Shown here piece after piece: positions 32,352-44,600 of a stretch of 64,000 nt of DNA. The notes under the pieces are model-generated. The model did not search any database, was not told the origin of the DNA, and saw only the letters and a program-made list of their open reading frames with translations. Each line of letters opens with the position of its first letter. The stretch's first letter is position 1. Where the stretch lies: positions 12,278,155-12,342,154 of the forward strand of contig NC_134033.1 in assembly GCF_964204645.1 (NCBI RefSeq). The letters run 5' to 3'. Position numbers and translations under genes: made by a program. Source of the stretch: Tubulanus polymorphus. Lineage: Eukaryota; Nemertea; Palaeonemertea; Tubulaniformes; Tubulanidae.

Positions 32352-35300
32352 TCACGTATGATGAGATACGGACGCCGGTGAGAACTGCATATGTTGTATA
32401 CTAGAATCACTCATACTAGTCGTTTGTTCGTTCATGTCCGAGTTCTCCGAGTCGGTCATCGCCGACGACGACGTGTCGGCCATCGCGACCGGTCGAAACG
32501 TGTAACACGTCGGACTCGAAGCAGACGTCGGCAGCTGATGCTGCTGCTGCGCTAGAGACGATTTAACGCCGGCGGCGCCACCTGCTGGTACTAACTGCTC
32601 CGGGCTGCCGCTTTCTAAACTACTGCACGATATACTGAAACGATGTATATAGAGAATTCAATTAATTAACACACGATCAAATACGTAACACATAGATGGA
32701 AACTGTTTGCTTTTACGCGTGATCTAACAATCTCAACAAATTTTCCTGACTTTTCCCCGATATCAAGCTTTTTTTCTTTTACCTACAAAATTCCTGACTT
32801 TTCCCTGTTTTCCGGGTAAGTGGCCTCCTTGTTTACTGTTTAAATTAACCACCACTGGGTGCAGTTTCACGAAAAGAATGATCAATTCCCGAATAGATTT
32901 AGGCGGAGACTTAATTAATGAAAACATTTTTTTAGAAATTTTTTTTAGTTAAACCTTTTAGTGTAAGTGGATCCAGGGTTGAGATCGGTGTCTAATGAAA
33001 TTTCAAAGTTTTCCCATCATCTTTTCTTAATCAAAACTTCTTTTTAAAGATTTTTTACTGTGCAAAAAAACCTCGATTATTTTTTTCACATTTTGTGACG
33101 TCAAAATTGTTAAAATATGAATATTCTGTACGGATCATTAATCTTTTACGTTTGCATAAGAATTGAATTTTCCAGCCCCCTCCCCTTGTGCCAGCCCCCT
33201 CCCCTATCTTTTGACATAACAGAACATCTGTATTTCCTCTTGGAACTAAATCAAAATTAACCAAAATTCCACCACGACTGGTGTCGATGTGGGCAGTATA
33301 TCAATCCCCCTCCCCTTGTGCGCAAAATTGGCCATTTTTTCCAAAACATTGAGCATAATATTACACAATTTCAACCCTCCTCAAATAGGGAACATACAAA
33401 ATTTTGTAAAATTTCACACATTTCAAAATGTTCACATTTTTTTCCAATAATTTTCACAGACATTCACAGACAGAATTTCCAGTGAAGTTTTCAGTGAAAC
33501 CGAAATAAATCTACGATGAATTTCTGAATCAATAATCATAAAACAAATACGCACCTGTGTGTAAGAGGATGTGGTACGATTAATCTGTCCGGCGTACCGG
33601 GTCCAGAGCTGAAGCGTTTCGCAGGACTCATATTAAACGAACAAAAATCACTATCTCCATCCACTGAAATACGTAAAAACAACACGATCAAATGACATTA
33701 ACAAAGAAATGACGGATTTCAAACTTCAGATTCGGGGGGACCAGTTTCACGAAGATGATAAACTAGTTAGTAATATGAGGTCATGTCGCTGGTCTCTTGT
33801 CAATCCAGGGTTCACAGGTTTGGATTCTGGCAGTGGCAGAGTTTCCCGGTCAAGTTGGGAAAAAAGTCTCAAACCTGCTTGCAAAACCCTGATCGTCGCA
33901 TGTCAGGTTTAGGGCGGAAAAGTTCAGTTCATTTTAACCTTAAAAGTCGGGAAAACTGGACCTACATTTGCGGATAATTATCTAAAATCTTAAACTTACG
34001 TTTACGTTTTAAACTCAACGAACTCGGTTTCAACGCGATCGGACTCAAACTTCTTCTGGAAAATAGAAACGTTCACTCGTTAAGATATCACTAAATCTCA
34101 GAAATAAATGCGGGACTTCAGGGGTCAGATGCTCAAAAGTTGTTAAGTGTTTACTAAGCGGATAGTTGACATAGCGACAATTAAAAGTTCATTGTTACTA
34201 TGGTATTTATCCGCCGGTTTTCTTTGATAAACTTTTGAGCAACTGACCGCAGTATCGCACATATACAGTAAATCTTGCTATATCAAGGCGCAAAAGTCTA
34301 GTTTAAGACAGACATAAACCTCGTAGTCATCAGCGCACGTACCTGGTGAAGGATTTTCTCGTCGGACTCGGACTTGGACTAGGCGTTAAAGCCGACTGTT
34401 TAACGGGCGCTGCGTGAATCAACGGCGAATAGCATTGCTGGAGAAAAATAGGTCATTTGATAGACATTTATTCATCGAATATGTATAACAGGCATACTGC
34501 TATACACCCCAGTGCGGTGTATAAACACCCAAGTGCGGCGTATCGTTAGTTACTAATATTTCACAATGATTGACAGGTGATTCTTAAAAATCGTTTCACT
34601 GCCATGTAGTCAATTGGCAAAGTCCATCCCAGATTCGCACGGTAGTGTAGACACGCTGAAAGGGTTGATATCGTGGGTCTTAGTTTCAACTGCAATTGCT
34701 ACTTTTACATCGAGGCTACGTTTCTTACCTTTCTGTTATTAAGACGTGTCGGTGAACCGGTGAATACATGCAGTGATTCACTGAGTGAACGTTGTCTGTG
34801 CGGACCACTATCTGTAACCATCGCGTCATCCTAGAAACAACCATCAAACCTTTCAAATCATACAACTCACGTTAAGCTCGTGACCGACAATAAAACCGAC
34901 ATGGGGCATATATTGATCCAAAAGAACTAAGATTGGCAGACCACTAAGGACAGACAGATTGATCCCACTGAACATAGACCGCCACCATTCGACAGGGAGT
35001 GATTTCACAGAGCTGAGACCAGCTCCCCACATGGGACAGAGAGTGATCCCACAGAACTCAGACCAGCTCCCCACATGGGACAGGTAGTGATCCCACAAAG
35101 CTGAGACCAGCTCCCCACATGGGACAGGTAGTGATCCCACAAAGCTGAGACCAGCTCCCCACATGGGACAGGTAGTGAACCCACAGGGCTGAGACCAGCT
35201 CCCCACATGGGACAGGTAGTGATCCCACAGGGCTGAGACCAGCTCCCCACATGGGACAGGTAGTGATCCCACAAAGCTGAGACCAGCTCCCCACATGGGA

Positions 35301-37071
35301 CAGGTAGTGATCCCACAGGGCTGAGACCAGCTCCCCACATGGGACAGGTAGTGATCCCACAGGGCTGAGACCAGCTCCCCACATGGGACAGGTATTGATC
35401 CTACGGAGCTGAGACCAGCTCCCCACATGGGACAGGTAGTGATCCCACAGGGCTGAGACCAGCTCCCCACATGGGACAGGTATTGATCCTACGGAGCTGA
35501 GACCAGCTCCCCACACAGGACACGAGCACTTACTAGATGTAAATCTTCGCAGACGTTTGATATTAACATCGCTGACTGAGTCTGGCGTTCGTGTAGCACT
35601 TCTCGATCTTGTGTCTCTTCACTTTTAATCTGATGTAATCGAGTTGGACACTTTATATTCGGCTGAAAATCAAACAAAAAAAAGATAGAGATAAATCCTA
35701 CGACGAGGGTCGACGTGAACTAAGATACAGCATCGCCGATTCAAATTCAATGCTTTCAACACAACTCAGTACCCATTTTAACTGCTAAATTGAGTAATTT
35801 CTGAAGGAATCAAAGGCTGAATTTGAGGGGTCGAAATATCCTGCATGGGGGAAGTGGTGAAAGGACCCTGCGTGGAGTAGTGACAATACCCTGCATGAAG
35901 GGGTGACAACACGCTGCACGAAGGGGTAACAATACTTACTGATGATGTAGACTGCGCTGGTTGTTGCGGGTTATTCAATGCTAGACTACTTGTACTGAAT
36001 CTACGAATTCGACCCAGGTTACTGGTATCCTGGGTCAGACGAGGTTGTGGCGTACTGGTCAAACTAATACAAAAAACAAAACAATTTCAACAATTCTAAT
36101 ATCGCTGTTTCTATAAATCGACTGTTCATAACTTTCTTCAAATCAAGGTGACCGTAATCGATTCCCGGGGTTTTTTCCAGAATTCTAAACTTTCCCTGTT
36201 CTGATTAACGCCAGTAGACTAGGGGAGACTAAAGAGTTGTAAATAGACCCCAGTAGTAAGCTATCCCAGGTGAATATTCCAACTTGCATACAATATATTT
36301 TTCATAGCAATTTAATGTTATAGAGTTATATGACCCAGTTCCACATTTGTTAGTTAAAATTTGACCCCGAGTTAAATCATTGAAAATGAACTAATCTTAA
36401 CTCGGAGTTAACTCTAACCCACAACCGTGGAACCGGATCCAGATGACAAACACGGGAGAACATTAATCAGTGAAAAAATTCCCGGGGAAAGGCAGCAGAT
36501 CTTATTTTCAGAGTATTCTAGATCGATGTGCGAAAAATTAAATTCAATGTCCACACACGAGGCTAAGAATGCGTCTGGAGGTGACAAAATTCTAAAATTT
36601 TCTGGGGAAGACCACGACACCCCCGGATGGTCCTGCGATAATGTCTTGTAGTCAGGATTCAGTGTTTTCAATAAGAGCCAGGTCCCAGGTCCCAGACCCG
36701 TCTGTCGCTGTCGTGTAAAGGACCCGTCGTCTGTGTAAAGGACCCGCCTGTTTTTTCAAACCAGCTTTCATTTCCAGGACTGTGACATATTATGGGACCC
36801 TCCTGTTTTTCAAAGGGACCTGGCTTGTTAATCTCTTATCGAAAACACTGGGATTATAGGCTGGATCCACGCTTGAGGTGCGATATACTTACGTAGGGCA
36901 GGGTAACTGGATATTGATCATCGGCGCGCTGTTACACCGTTTCAACGAACCACCGACGCCACCGTTACCGCTCGACGCGCCACCACCAGTGGTCGAGCCG
37001 GCGCTCGTCGACGCGCCTACCACGTCAACATCCATGGCGTTGAAAGCCATGGATGTATCTGATGTCGCCAT
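32352..37071 (-). CDS. PABIR: PP2A-B55 inhibitor family protein (PABIR/FAM122)
   Basis: Eight exons on the minus strand (37071-36893, 36063-35940, 35662-35534, 34830-34729, 34437-34343, 34055-34000, 33663-33555, 32634-32352) give 358 residues in continuous frame; human family members have about 250-290. Family hallmarks in order: a 14-3-3-type motif (LKRCNSAPMI), the B55-binding helix in exon 3 (RLHQIKSEETQDREVLHER, then QTQSAMLIS), TPSPSPSPTRKSF, RRSLSPIALKP with LSLKRK, and SPAKRFSSGPGTP. Vertebrate PABIR1 binds the B55 subunit and inhibits PP2A, affecting mitotic entry and the response to Chk1 inhibition; the same role is inferred here. The last exon is Ser-rich and less conserved. Which vertebrate paralogue it matches best is not meaningful, since those arose later. 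Confidence 0.93.
34500..34666. mobile_element. piggyBac-type MITE, copy 4 (partial)
   Basis: It keeps two diverged ACACC-GTGCGGTGTA blocks and the right end CGCTGAAAGGGTT but lacks the left terminus. It lies in the PABIR intron between exons 4 and 5. Confidence 0.6.
34996..35519. repeat. 44-bp minisatellite, 12 copies, in a PABIR intron
   Basis: The unit contains CTGAGACCAGCTCCCCACAT and GGGACAGGTAGTGATCCCAC. Twelve copies differ at a few positions (AAAGCTG, GGGCTG, GGAGCTG variants). The array ends 14 bases short of the PABIR exon 3 donor. It is open in all three minus-strand frames, which yields long false reading frames. Confidence 0.96.
36660..36850. mobile_element. hAT-like MITE, copy 2
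   Basis: Termini CAGTGTTTTCAATAAGAG and CTCTTATCGAAAACACTG are inverted copies, flanked by a 5-bp duplication GGATT (36655-36659 and 36851-36855). It ends 42 bases from PABIR exon 1, inside intron 1. Confidence 0.82.
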
Positions 37072-38150
37072 CTATCAGCTACGAGCGACACCGCCGAACG
37101 AGCGACTTCATATTACCGAACTATTAGTAACCGATCTGAAAAGATTTAATCGAGAATATCATCGAAACAATCACAGAAAACTCTTTTAATTTGAAGACAG
37201 AAATATAAGAGATGCAATGAACCTTGCTTTTCACGAACATGATGCCAAACTCAGACAAAAATAAACTCATTTTCTGACATATCAAGTACGTAAGACAGGC
37301 AAACCAAGGATTTGATCATCAAATTTCCCCGACTTTTAGCATTCTCTTTTCGACAAAATTCCTTGACTATTCCCTGGCTTTTTTTTAAAGAAATGAAATT
37401 TCCCTAAATTCCAGGTAAGCGGCCACCCTTATAGCCGCAGGTATGTCAGCATCGTAACTGCCTAAAAACACGTCTACAACAACACCAATTAAAAAATAAC
37501 CAAACAATAAAAGGCAATACTACGCTTCGGCGGTTGCCATGGAAACAACATCATCACCGGTAGCAGTGTTGACGTACGTTGACGTTAAAAAACAATCGAT
37601 TCCATAATTTTTGTCGCAAAAAGATGTGACAAACATCCACCGGGGCTGGAACTAACAACAATCAGGTTCGGGTGAAACATGAAATTTTTGCTGCATAATT
37701 GAAACGCAGAGCTCAGACCACTATTCCAAAATTGTGCAGCAAAACAGATGTGTGCGAGTTAGTTTTATTAGCGTGTAAATCCAGGGGCTGCTTTTGGCAT
37801 ATCTTAGCGTACACACTGTTTTTTTTTTTACACGCAGCACCCAATTCTATGGAATAATCGACGTTTTAATCTTCGGAACTATAGATGACATTGACGATGA
37901 AAATCTCATCTTCCTTTAAAGTGAACATTTATTAGTAACCCTTACTGCAGGGCCCAGTTTCATGAAAAACAATTAAGCCTAAAATGTTCAAGTTTGAATT
38001 GTTGTCCTCATTGAAAACATGAAGTAACCAATGGCAATTAAACCAAAAATTTGAGTTTTAATTTTTACGAAACTGAGCTTAGGAGTCAGATTCACAAAAA
38101 AATATTTAACTCCAGAAGCGATTTAATTTCTTCATTATTTCAGTTTATCT

Positions 38151-38430
38151 TGACCCTTACAGTGCATATACACCGCAGTGCGGTGTATTATTTGGTGATA
38201 AACTTTGCTAAGTACACCGATGTTTAGTAAAGTTTTTATCTCAATTGAAAGATGGCAGCACCTGTCAAACATAGTGGAGTATTAGTAATTAATGATACAC
38301 CGCACAGTGGTGTAGATGTACTGTCGCGATGTGCCCGCAATTCAAACCACCGCCAGTGCCAGGATGGAATCTTTTCACATTTTCAAATTATCTCAACTTT
38401 CGGATATTTATTAGTCAGCACCGTAAGGGT
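38151..38430. mobile_element. piggyBac-type MITE, copy 5
   Basis: Diverged copy: left end GACCCTTACAGTGC, intact ACACCGCAGTGCGGTGTA block, right end CAGCACCGTAAGGGT. The TTAA target sites have decayed. Confidence 0.7.
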
Positions 38431-41177
38431 TTTGAATCAAAATTATCATCAAAAGAAATTGCGGTGGTCGTGGATGTGTGGTGCAACTTCAAAAAAAAAA
38501 AAATGTCCGTCCCTCGCATAACCAAACGATAGTACCACTACTGTAGTAGAATTGTGACCGAAACTACAGTCTCACCAAATAATTCAATTACCCTGCCTGG
38601 ATAAATACCAAATACCGAGCCATGAGTGCAATAAATGTAACGAAAGTCGAAAATGTCGAATGATGAACGGAGTGGAAACAGACTCTATCCGGTGGGACCG
38701 TAATCGAAAAAAATCGAATATTGCACGAAAGCTTCCACTTACCGACAAATAATCTTCAATCCCTACGTGCGCCACTGGTCTACACCTTGTACATCTTTTC
38801 ACACGACTCTCAGCCAGTTAATAACCGGTTTTTTTAATCCGAATTTCGGGTATTTTTCATGAATTTTTTGTTGCTGACTGCAGGTAATTTAGCGTCGATG
38901 TAACGCGCGTTCTGACTGGTCGGCGTCATCTGTCAAATATTCGTGTTTTTTGCTTCGTTTGCGATTTTAGGACGATTATTTACGAGTCGTGTTATTGCAT
39001 ACGATCGGATACGGATGGTTCTAGATTTTGCATCGTTTTTCGGTTGGACAATGGCGATAATTTAAAGAGAATTAATTAAACACGCGAAGCAATTAGAAAA
39101 ACTCATCGACCAATCGACGAGAGCCTTACGAAATGCGCTCGGCTCGTGTTCAGTCACTTACCGCAGGTTGCAAATTTCGATTGCCACAGTAAGCAACGGC
39201 CTATGTAGCTTCGAATCCCGTTAAGAATTTACGATAATTAACTCTCTCCTATGTTCGAACCCATAGATAGTCAAAATGCGTGTCTTGGTGGCAAAACGGC
39301 TTTTCTGCTTTCAATATCTATCTTAAGACATATTCATCAGGGCCTTATTTCACAAAAAAAGGATTTATCCCTTAAATCGACGGATTATACTTGGTGAATT
39401 GAATTAATGAAGAAGTCAACTCTGCTGGACTGTAAAGTTAGATGGTACAAAAATCTATTTGGGACCTATGAAAATAATCTGGATTACGAGAAATCCTCAT
39501 TTGTTATCATACTCAACTTGGTTAATCGAATGGAACCAGGGATGACCAAATATAGAAGGTGTCTACTGATCCATGCCATCGAGGAGCCCTTTTGTCAAAA
39601 CGGAGAACATTGAAACATGTAAATTTGACACTTTTCCTCGCGGAAATTTCAGCTTTTTGGAGTTATTTCATCTGGGACTACACAGAATCCCAATAGAGAC
39701 CATTGACTTGACTGGTCCTGGTCAAGCGGAATCTATTGTATTTTTCCGCCATGCCAATCAAAATTTCCAAAATCCTCAAAGGGCAAAACAAGGATAAATT
39801 GTATACTGACTCATATAGTTTTATTACAAATTCAATTTCTCAAATTTAAAGTCATAGACGAATGCACAGTTTATATTTCAAGCAGACACGATTCAGTAGT
39901 GATGCTATAGTTGAACTGTAGTAGGTTAGGGTTGGACTAGATAAGAGCACAAACTCAGAAAACAACAATACTGACACCAGTTCTACACAGGTTTCACCAC
40001 AGGCAATTGAATATGGGCTTCGATAATAAAGAAATATCTAATAATTCACCAGATATGTTATTCCTACTTCAATCATCCGCCATATTTTATAGTGAATTTA
40101 CCCATGATACAACGCGCGCCCCTCTTCTATTCTATACTTGACTGTATAGTGTATAGATAGATCATTGGTAAAACATATGCATCATGGATAATTAAGATGG
40201 CAATGGCTGTGAATTTTTCATTGTAGATTACGGTAAATTTCATCAATTTCAATGCAAGTCAAAGCACATATTCAAGCGCCAGTGTTTCACATAGTTAATT
40301 TCAACTCAAGAAATGTAGAACTGAAGTCAAGATTTCCTTTTTTTTGCGATCGTACAAAAATTGCACTTAATACATGAAAGAAAGCTTCAAGATATTCCGA
40401 TAATTTGCACTGAATTTACGAACGGAAACCAAGAAAAATAAGCTTATACAAAACAATATTGAGTAATAACACAGTAGACTCGGTACTCGGGAAACCAGGG
40501 TTGAACATAGTGGGGACAGTTGTTTTTCCCCAGAAATTACTGAAAAGCATCCATTTTGCAAATATTATCATTACGTATTTTTCCGATAGAAATTTAGTGT
40601 AGAATCCTTCACTTGGGACTGGCAAGCATTTTGTTATAGGCCTAACAGAGTTTTTGTTAGGGCATAAGAAGAATCATTACATCGGTTTTTGACTTTAGGT
40701 AACTACCCTTCGTTTCTCTGCTCCTCATTATTCAAATGCTAAGTACGGCCCAGATTAGTCTGTGAATTTTTGGCGATTTTTCATCGAAAGTAAGAAGAGT
40801 TGTTTGCCCTGTAACTCGTCGCGATTAGAATTGCTTTTTTAACTCACGGTTTCTTGAAAATAAAATCACAATTTTCCAAAGCAAAACAGCGCAGAATAAC
40901 ATAAACAACGCCTCCCACAGATTGAGAGACATTTTAATACACGGGTAATTAAGTATTTATTCCCTTGGCACATTACGAAGAAAGGTTTATAATATTGCAG
41001 TATCCCTTTGTAATCAAGGTACCCTTACCTTCAGTTAGCCTTAAAGCTTATCAGATACCCTTTCATCTTTTCGGGGCACCCTTTACAACTTATTAGTTAC
41101 CTTCTCAGCTAATCAGGTAACCATAAACCCTGTCAATTACCCATTCAGCTTATCAGGTACCCTTAGAGACCCTAATT

Positions 41178-41337
41178 AGGGATCATTCATTTATTACGTG
41201 CGCATAAAGTTTGACTTTTTCAAAGACCCCCTGTACGCAAAATCGGCCATTTTTTCATATACATTAAGCATTACAGTACACAATTGCTCTGACCCCTCCC
41301 CCTCCCCTAATGCGTACGTAATAAATGAATGATCCCT
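41178..41337. mobile_element. Small MITE, about 160 bp
   Basis: GGGATCATTCATTTATTACG at the left is mirrored by CGTAATAAATGAATGATCCC at the right. Its interior (GCAAAATCGGCCATTTTTTC) is related to DNA at 33.32-33.38 kb. Confidence 0.75.
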
Positions 41338-41523
41338 TACTTATTGTTACAATGAATATATGAATACAAGTCACGATGTTCCTTTTGGACGATGGAGTAA
41401 GAAAACGTCATTTTTAAGGCTGTTTATCGAATATAAATGCTTTGCCTCTTTAACGTCACACGCGAATTCATCGTTATTCACAGTAACCGTCGTTATTGTC
41501 GCGGTTTATAGTCACAGCAACCA

Positions 41524-41615
41524 CGAATATCATCTATCCTGCGGAGACGAGCTGTCGTCTGCATCGGACTACGAATATCATCTATCCTGCGGAGATGAGC
41601 TGTCGTCTGCATCGG
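41524..41615. repeat. 48-bp tandem duplication spanning the Rubicon stop region
   Basis: CGAATATCATCTATCCTGCG through GTCGTCTGCATCGG occurs twice, offset by 48 bases. One copy encodes the last residues and stop of Rubicon; the other lies in the 3' UTR. Confidence 0.9.
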
Positions 41616-44600
41616 TCGACGACGAATGAACTTCGATCATCGTGCTGCATCTTCCTTTCGATTCGTCGTCATCGTCGTTTTCTGATTCCGAATTTTCTGG
41701 AGTCGAAGGCAGTGACGCGGCCATACTTTTACGTCTGCAAAAAGTAAAACGTCGAATCATTGAAAATGAACTTCATTCCAGCTCACGATCAAAACATGGG
41801 TCCCGGTTTAAAAAAAAACAGTTTTACTCAAAAATTAAACTCAAACAACACTATGGACCGCCTGCTCAACTGTCAAATTACCTGGCTTCGATTCGGGCAC
41901 ATTTCGGACACTTTCCGGCTACGTAGCACATATGATGGAAGCACGCACAACATTTCTGGCATTGAGATACACGAGACAACTCAAACGGAAACAACAAATC
42001 TTTGTCGTTGTTACAAATTTCGCAAATGAATCCTTTCGCTTGACACAACTGAAAATAGAATTCGGAAAGCGTGATCGTCGAGATATCTTAGCTCCACCCC
42101 CTAGATATCTAAACTCCGCCCTCAGTTTCTCACTCACCTGACAATCACTTATATGACAGACGGCTTCGATGACTAAATTTCGCAGCTGCGGCAGAAACTC
42201 CCCGTTCTTCACCTTCACAAGGTCGTTGATCGAGTAAAGGTCAGGGTCGCTTAACCAGTGGGATGGCACATTTCGCAACATTTCCCATAACCTGAAGAGA
42301 GAGAGAGGGAAAGATATCGTTTAGAACAACTGCAAGAACGCTGCAGCAAATTCTGGGGTAAACACGAAGCTGGATTTTCAACATAAACAGGGCAGCAAAT
42401 TTCAGGGGACGTAGACGAAAATTTTTCTGTCAAATGTGTTTGATAGAGAAAATCAAATTAACAAAAGCAGATTGATTATAAGGGCAGTAGCCAAGTGGCG
42501 ATCAACCACTGGACATGCCAGTCCAGGGTTTATGGGTTCAGATCCTGGATACAGTAGTTTCATGGTCAATGGTTCTTCTCTCCACTGTCTCTCATCCAAT
42601 AAGAAACCATGATAATAATACCCCGAGTGGCGCTCAGTGAGTGAGGGGAGGAAAAGAAACCTTGAATCAGCTACCCGGTAATAATACCCTGAGTGGGGCT
42701 CAGCGGGTCAAAGGATGAAAAAGAATGTGTATAATTGTTTGTACGTACCGCTGTCCGGCTCGGCAAATCTGCAAAAATCCTTGAATATGAAACAATTGCA
42801 AACGACATTCGCGAATGTATTCCAACACTTTCTGTTTACGATACAACGACGCGTTGATGTCGGCGATGTTGAACAGCGGATCCATGTCGATCTTCGCGAG
42901 TAGTTCACGCGCGAAATTCGACACGTAATACTTGTTGAAGTCCCATTTCTGTAGAATCCGGCCCGGTATGAACGCCGTAGAATTCGTGTGACAGCACTGA
43001 CAGAACAGTTTACCGAGATACTCGCAGTAACGATAACGTTTCAGATACGCTGAAATTCGAAAATTCAAATCTGTTTAAACGGTCACCAATAAAGAAATTA
43101 TGATAAGTTGCTTGAAAACAACATTCTCACTTTTGATAGACTCAACAATAAGAATTAATTGTAATCAGTAAAGCCACAACAGAATCACAACTATAACAAA
43201 ATTCATCCCTGAAAATAGTTACAGCACAATCCATTTCGCCCTTCTTTGCTTAGTATATTTCAAACATTATACCGGATGAGGCTGAAGTAACTCAGTTTCT
43301 GAGTAAGGATGAAAAATAGTACAGGCAAAGGTCGAATTTTAAATTCAAACTTAAGATTCCTCTCATAACTGTCGAAGAGGAACCCAGGAATCAAAGAAGC
43401 ACTTTTATATCGAAAAATATAAAACTACAAACCTGGTTCAATTTTACAGCCACATCCAGCACAGAAATAATTCTGTTTCGCCATGATCTCTTTACGTCTG
43501 ATGAAAAAAAAAATTAACAAACAATTAATTATTAGAACCAAAATATACCGGTATTTCTCTCTGGTAACTGAAAATTGCACACTTCTTTATATTCAGCTAC
43601 GAATTCATTTTGATATATTATTCGTGCTTTCAGCTTACTTTATTGTGAGGTGAACGTTGAAGATGATTTGAGATCGAGGAGGGGCCCATTCAAGGTTACC
43701 GCGAATACGAGTCTGAAGAAGAACATTAAGACACAAATTTTACCCAAAGACACACTTACAACTTTCATTATTGTCAGTTTTCTAAAGAAGAGAAATTTCC
43801 TTGACTTTTTGATTTCCAGGTAAGTGGCCACCCTGATTATATGTCGCGACTAAGGCAGTCATAATTCAATAATCAGTGATTTTCATTTTTCAAATATTTA
43901 CCGCTTTGATCGATTTTTGTTCGTTGTTCTGCGCGTCGTCAGGGGAAACGGGCGTCGAGTTCGGAAGCGGCAACAGCTGAAAATAACAACCAGTAGTTTG
44001 ATGATGTCGTGGACTTCGTGGAGCCTTTTCAATCCTTTTCATTTCAACCACGACGAATGTCGGATAAAGTTTTTTCGTATGAATATGAAAGAGTAGCCTA
44101 CACAGGAATAAGCTTACTGTCAGAAACTGATAGTGTAAGAATTTTTTGATGAAATGTTCACCCGAAAAGATACAAATTCCGAGAGAACAAGCATAGAATT
44201 TGTTTCTGAATTACTCTGCTGTATCGGCCAACAAAAGGGGTAACCTCGATAAGAAGGCAGGGGATCCATGCAGGTATTTTGGATCACAATTTCTCACCTG
44301 CTGTGGAACCTCTTGTTCCGATATCAACCACACGAGTTCGGACGCCTTCGGAAGTTGTCGATCGGAAAACTTTTTCATCAGCGAAATCGCGATCGTTTCG
44401 GCCGTAACGACGGCGCCGTTATTGTTGCCGTCGTCTAATCCCGCCTTAGCCGAATCAGTCAGGCTTTTTTGAATATCGGCATCTGCAGAATAGAAGACGT
44501 AGAACTTTCAGATGATAATTCCAGGGATGAAAACGGCCCATATTGAAAAAGTCGGAAAACATTTTAAAAAAAAAGAATTTTTTTGGGGAACAAAAATCAG

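Larger units (their letters stand above)
37072..41577. other. Gene-free interval between PABIR and Rubicon
   Basis: It presumably holds the PABIR promoter (37.1-37.6 kb) and the Rubicon 3' UTR. Also present: a piggyBac-type MITE (38.15 kb), a dispersed repeat (about 39540-39790), a degenerate tandem of CAGCTTATCAGGTACCC type (41020-41170) and a small MITE (41178-41337). No gene is supported. Confidence 0.65.

Noticed and set aside
34853-35516. Three overlapping minus-strand frames of 125-205 codons rich in Cys, Trp and Gly
   Set aside because: They are readings of the 44-bp minisatellite in a PABIR intron. Kept only as a possible intron-retention product.
36878-37189. Pro-rich plus-strand frame of 103 codons
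   Set aside because: Antisense to PABIR exon 1, which carries the conserved LKRCNSAPMI motif on the minus strand.
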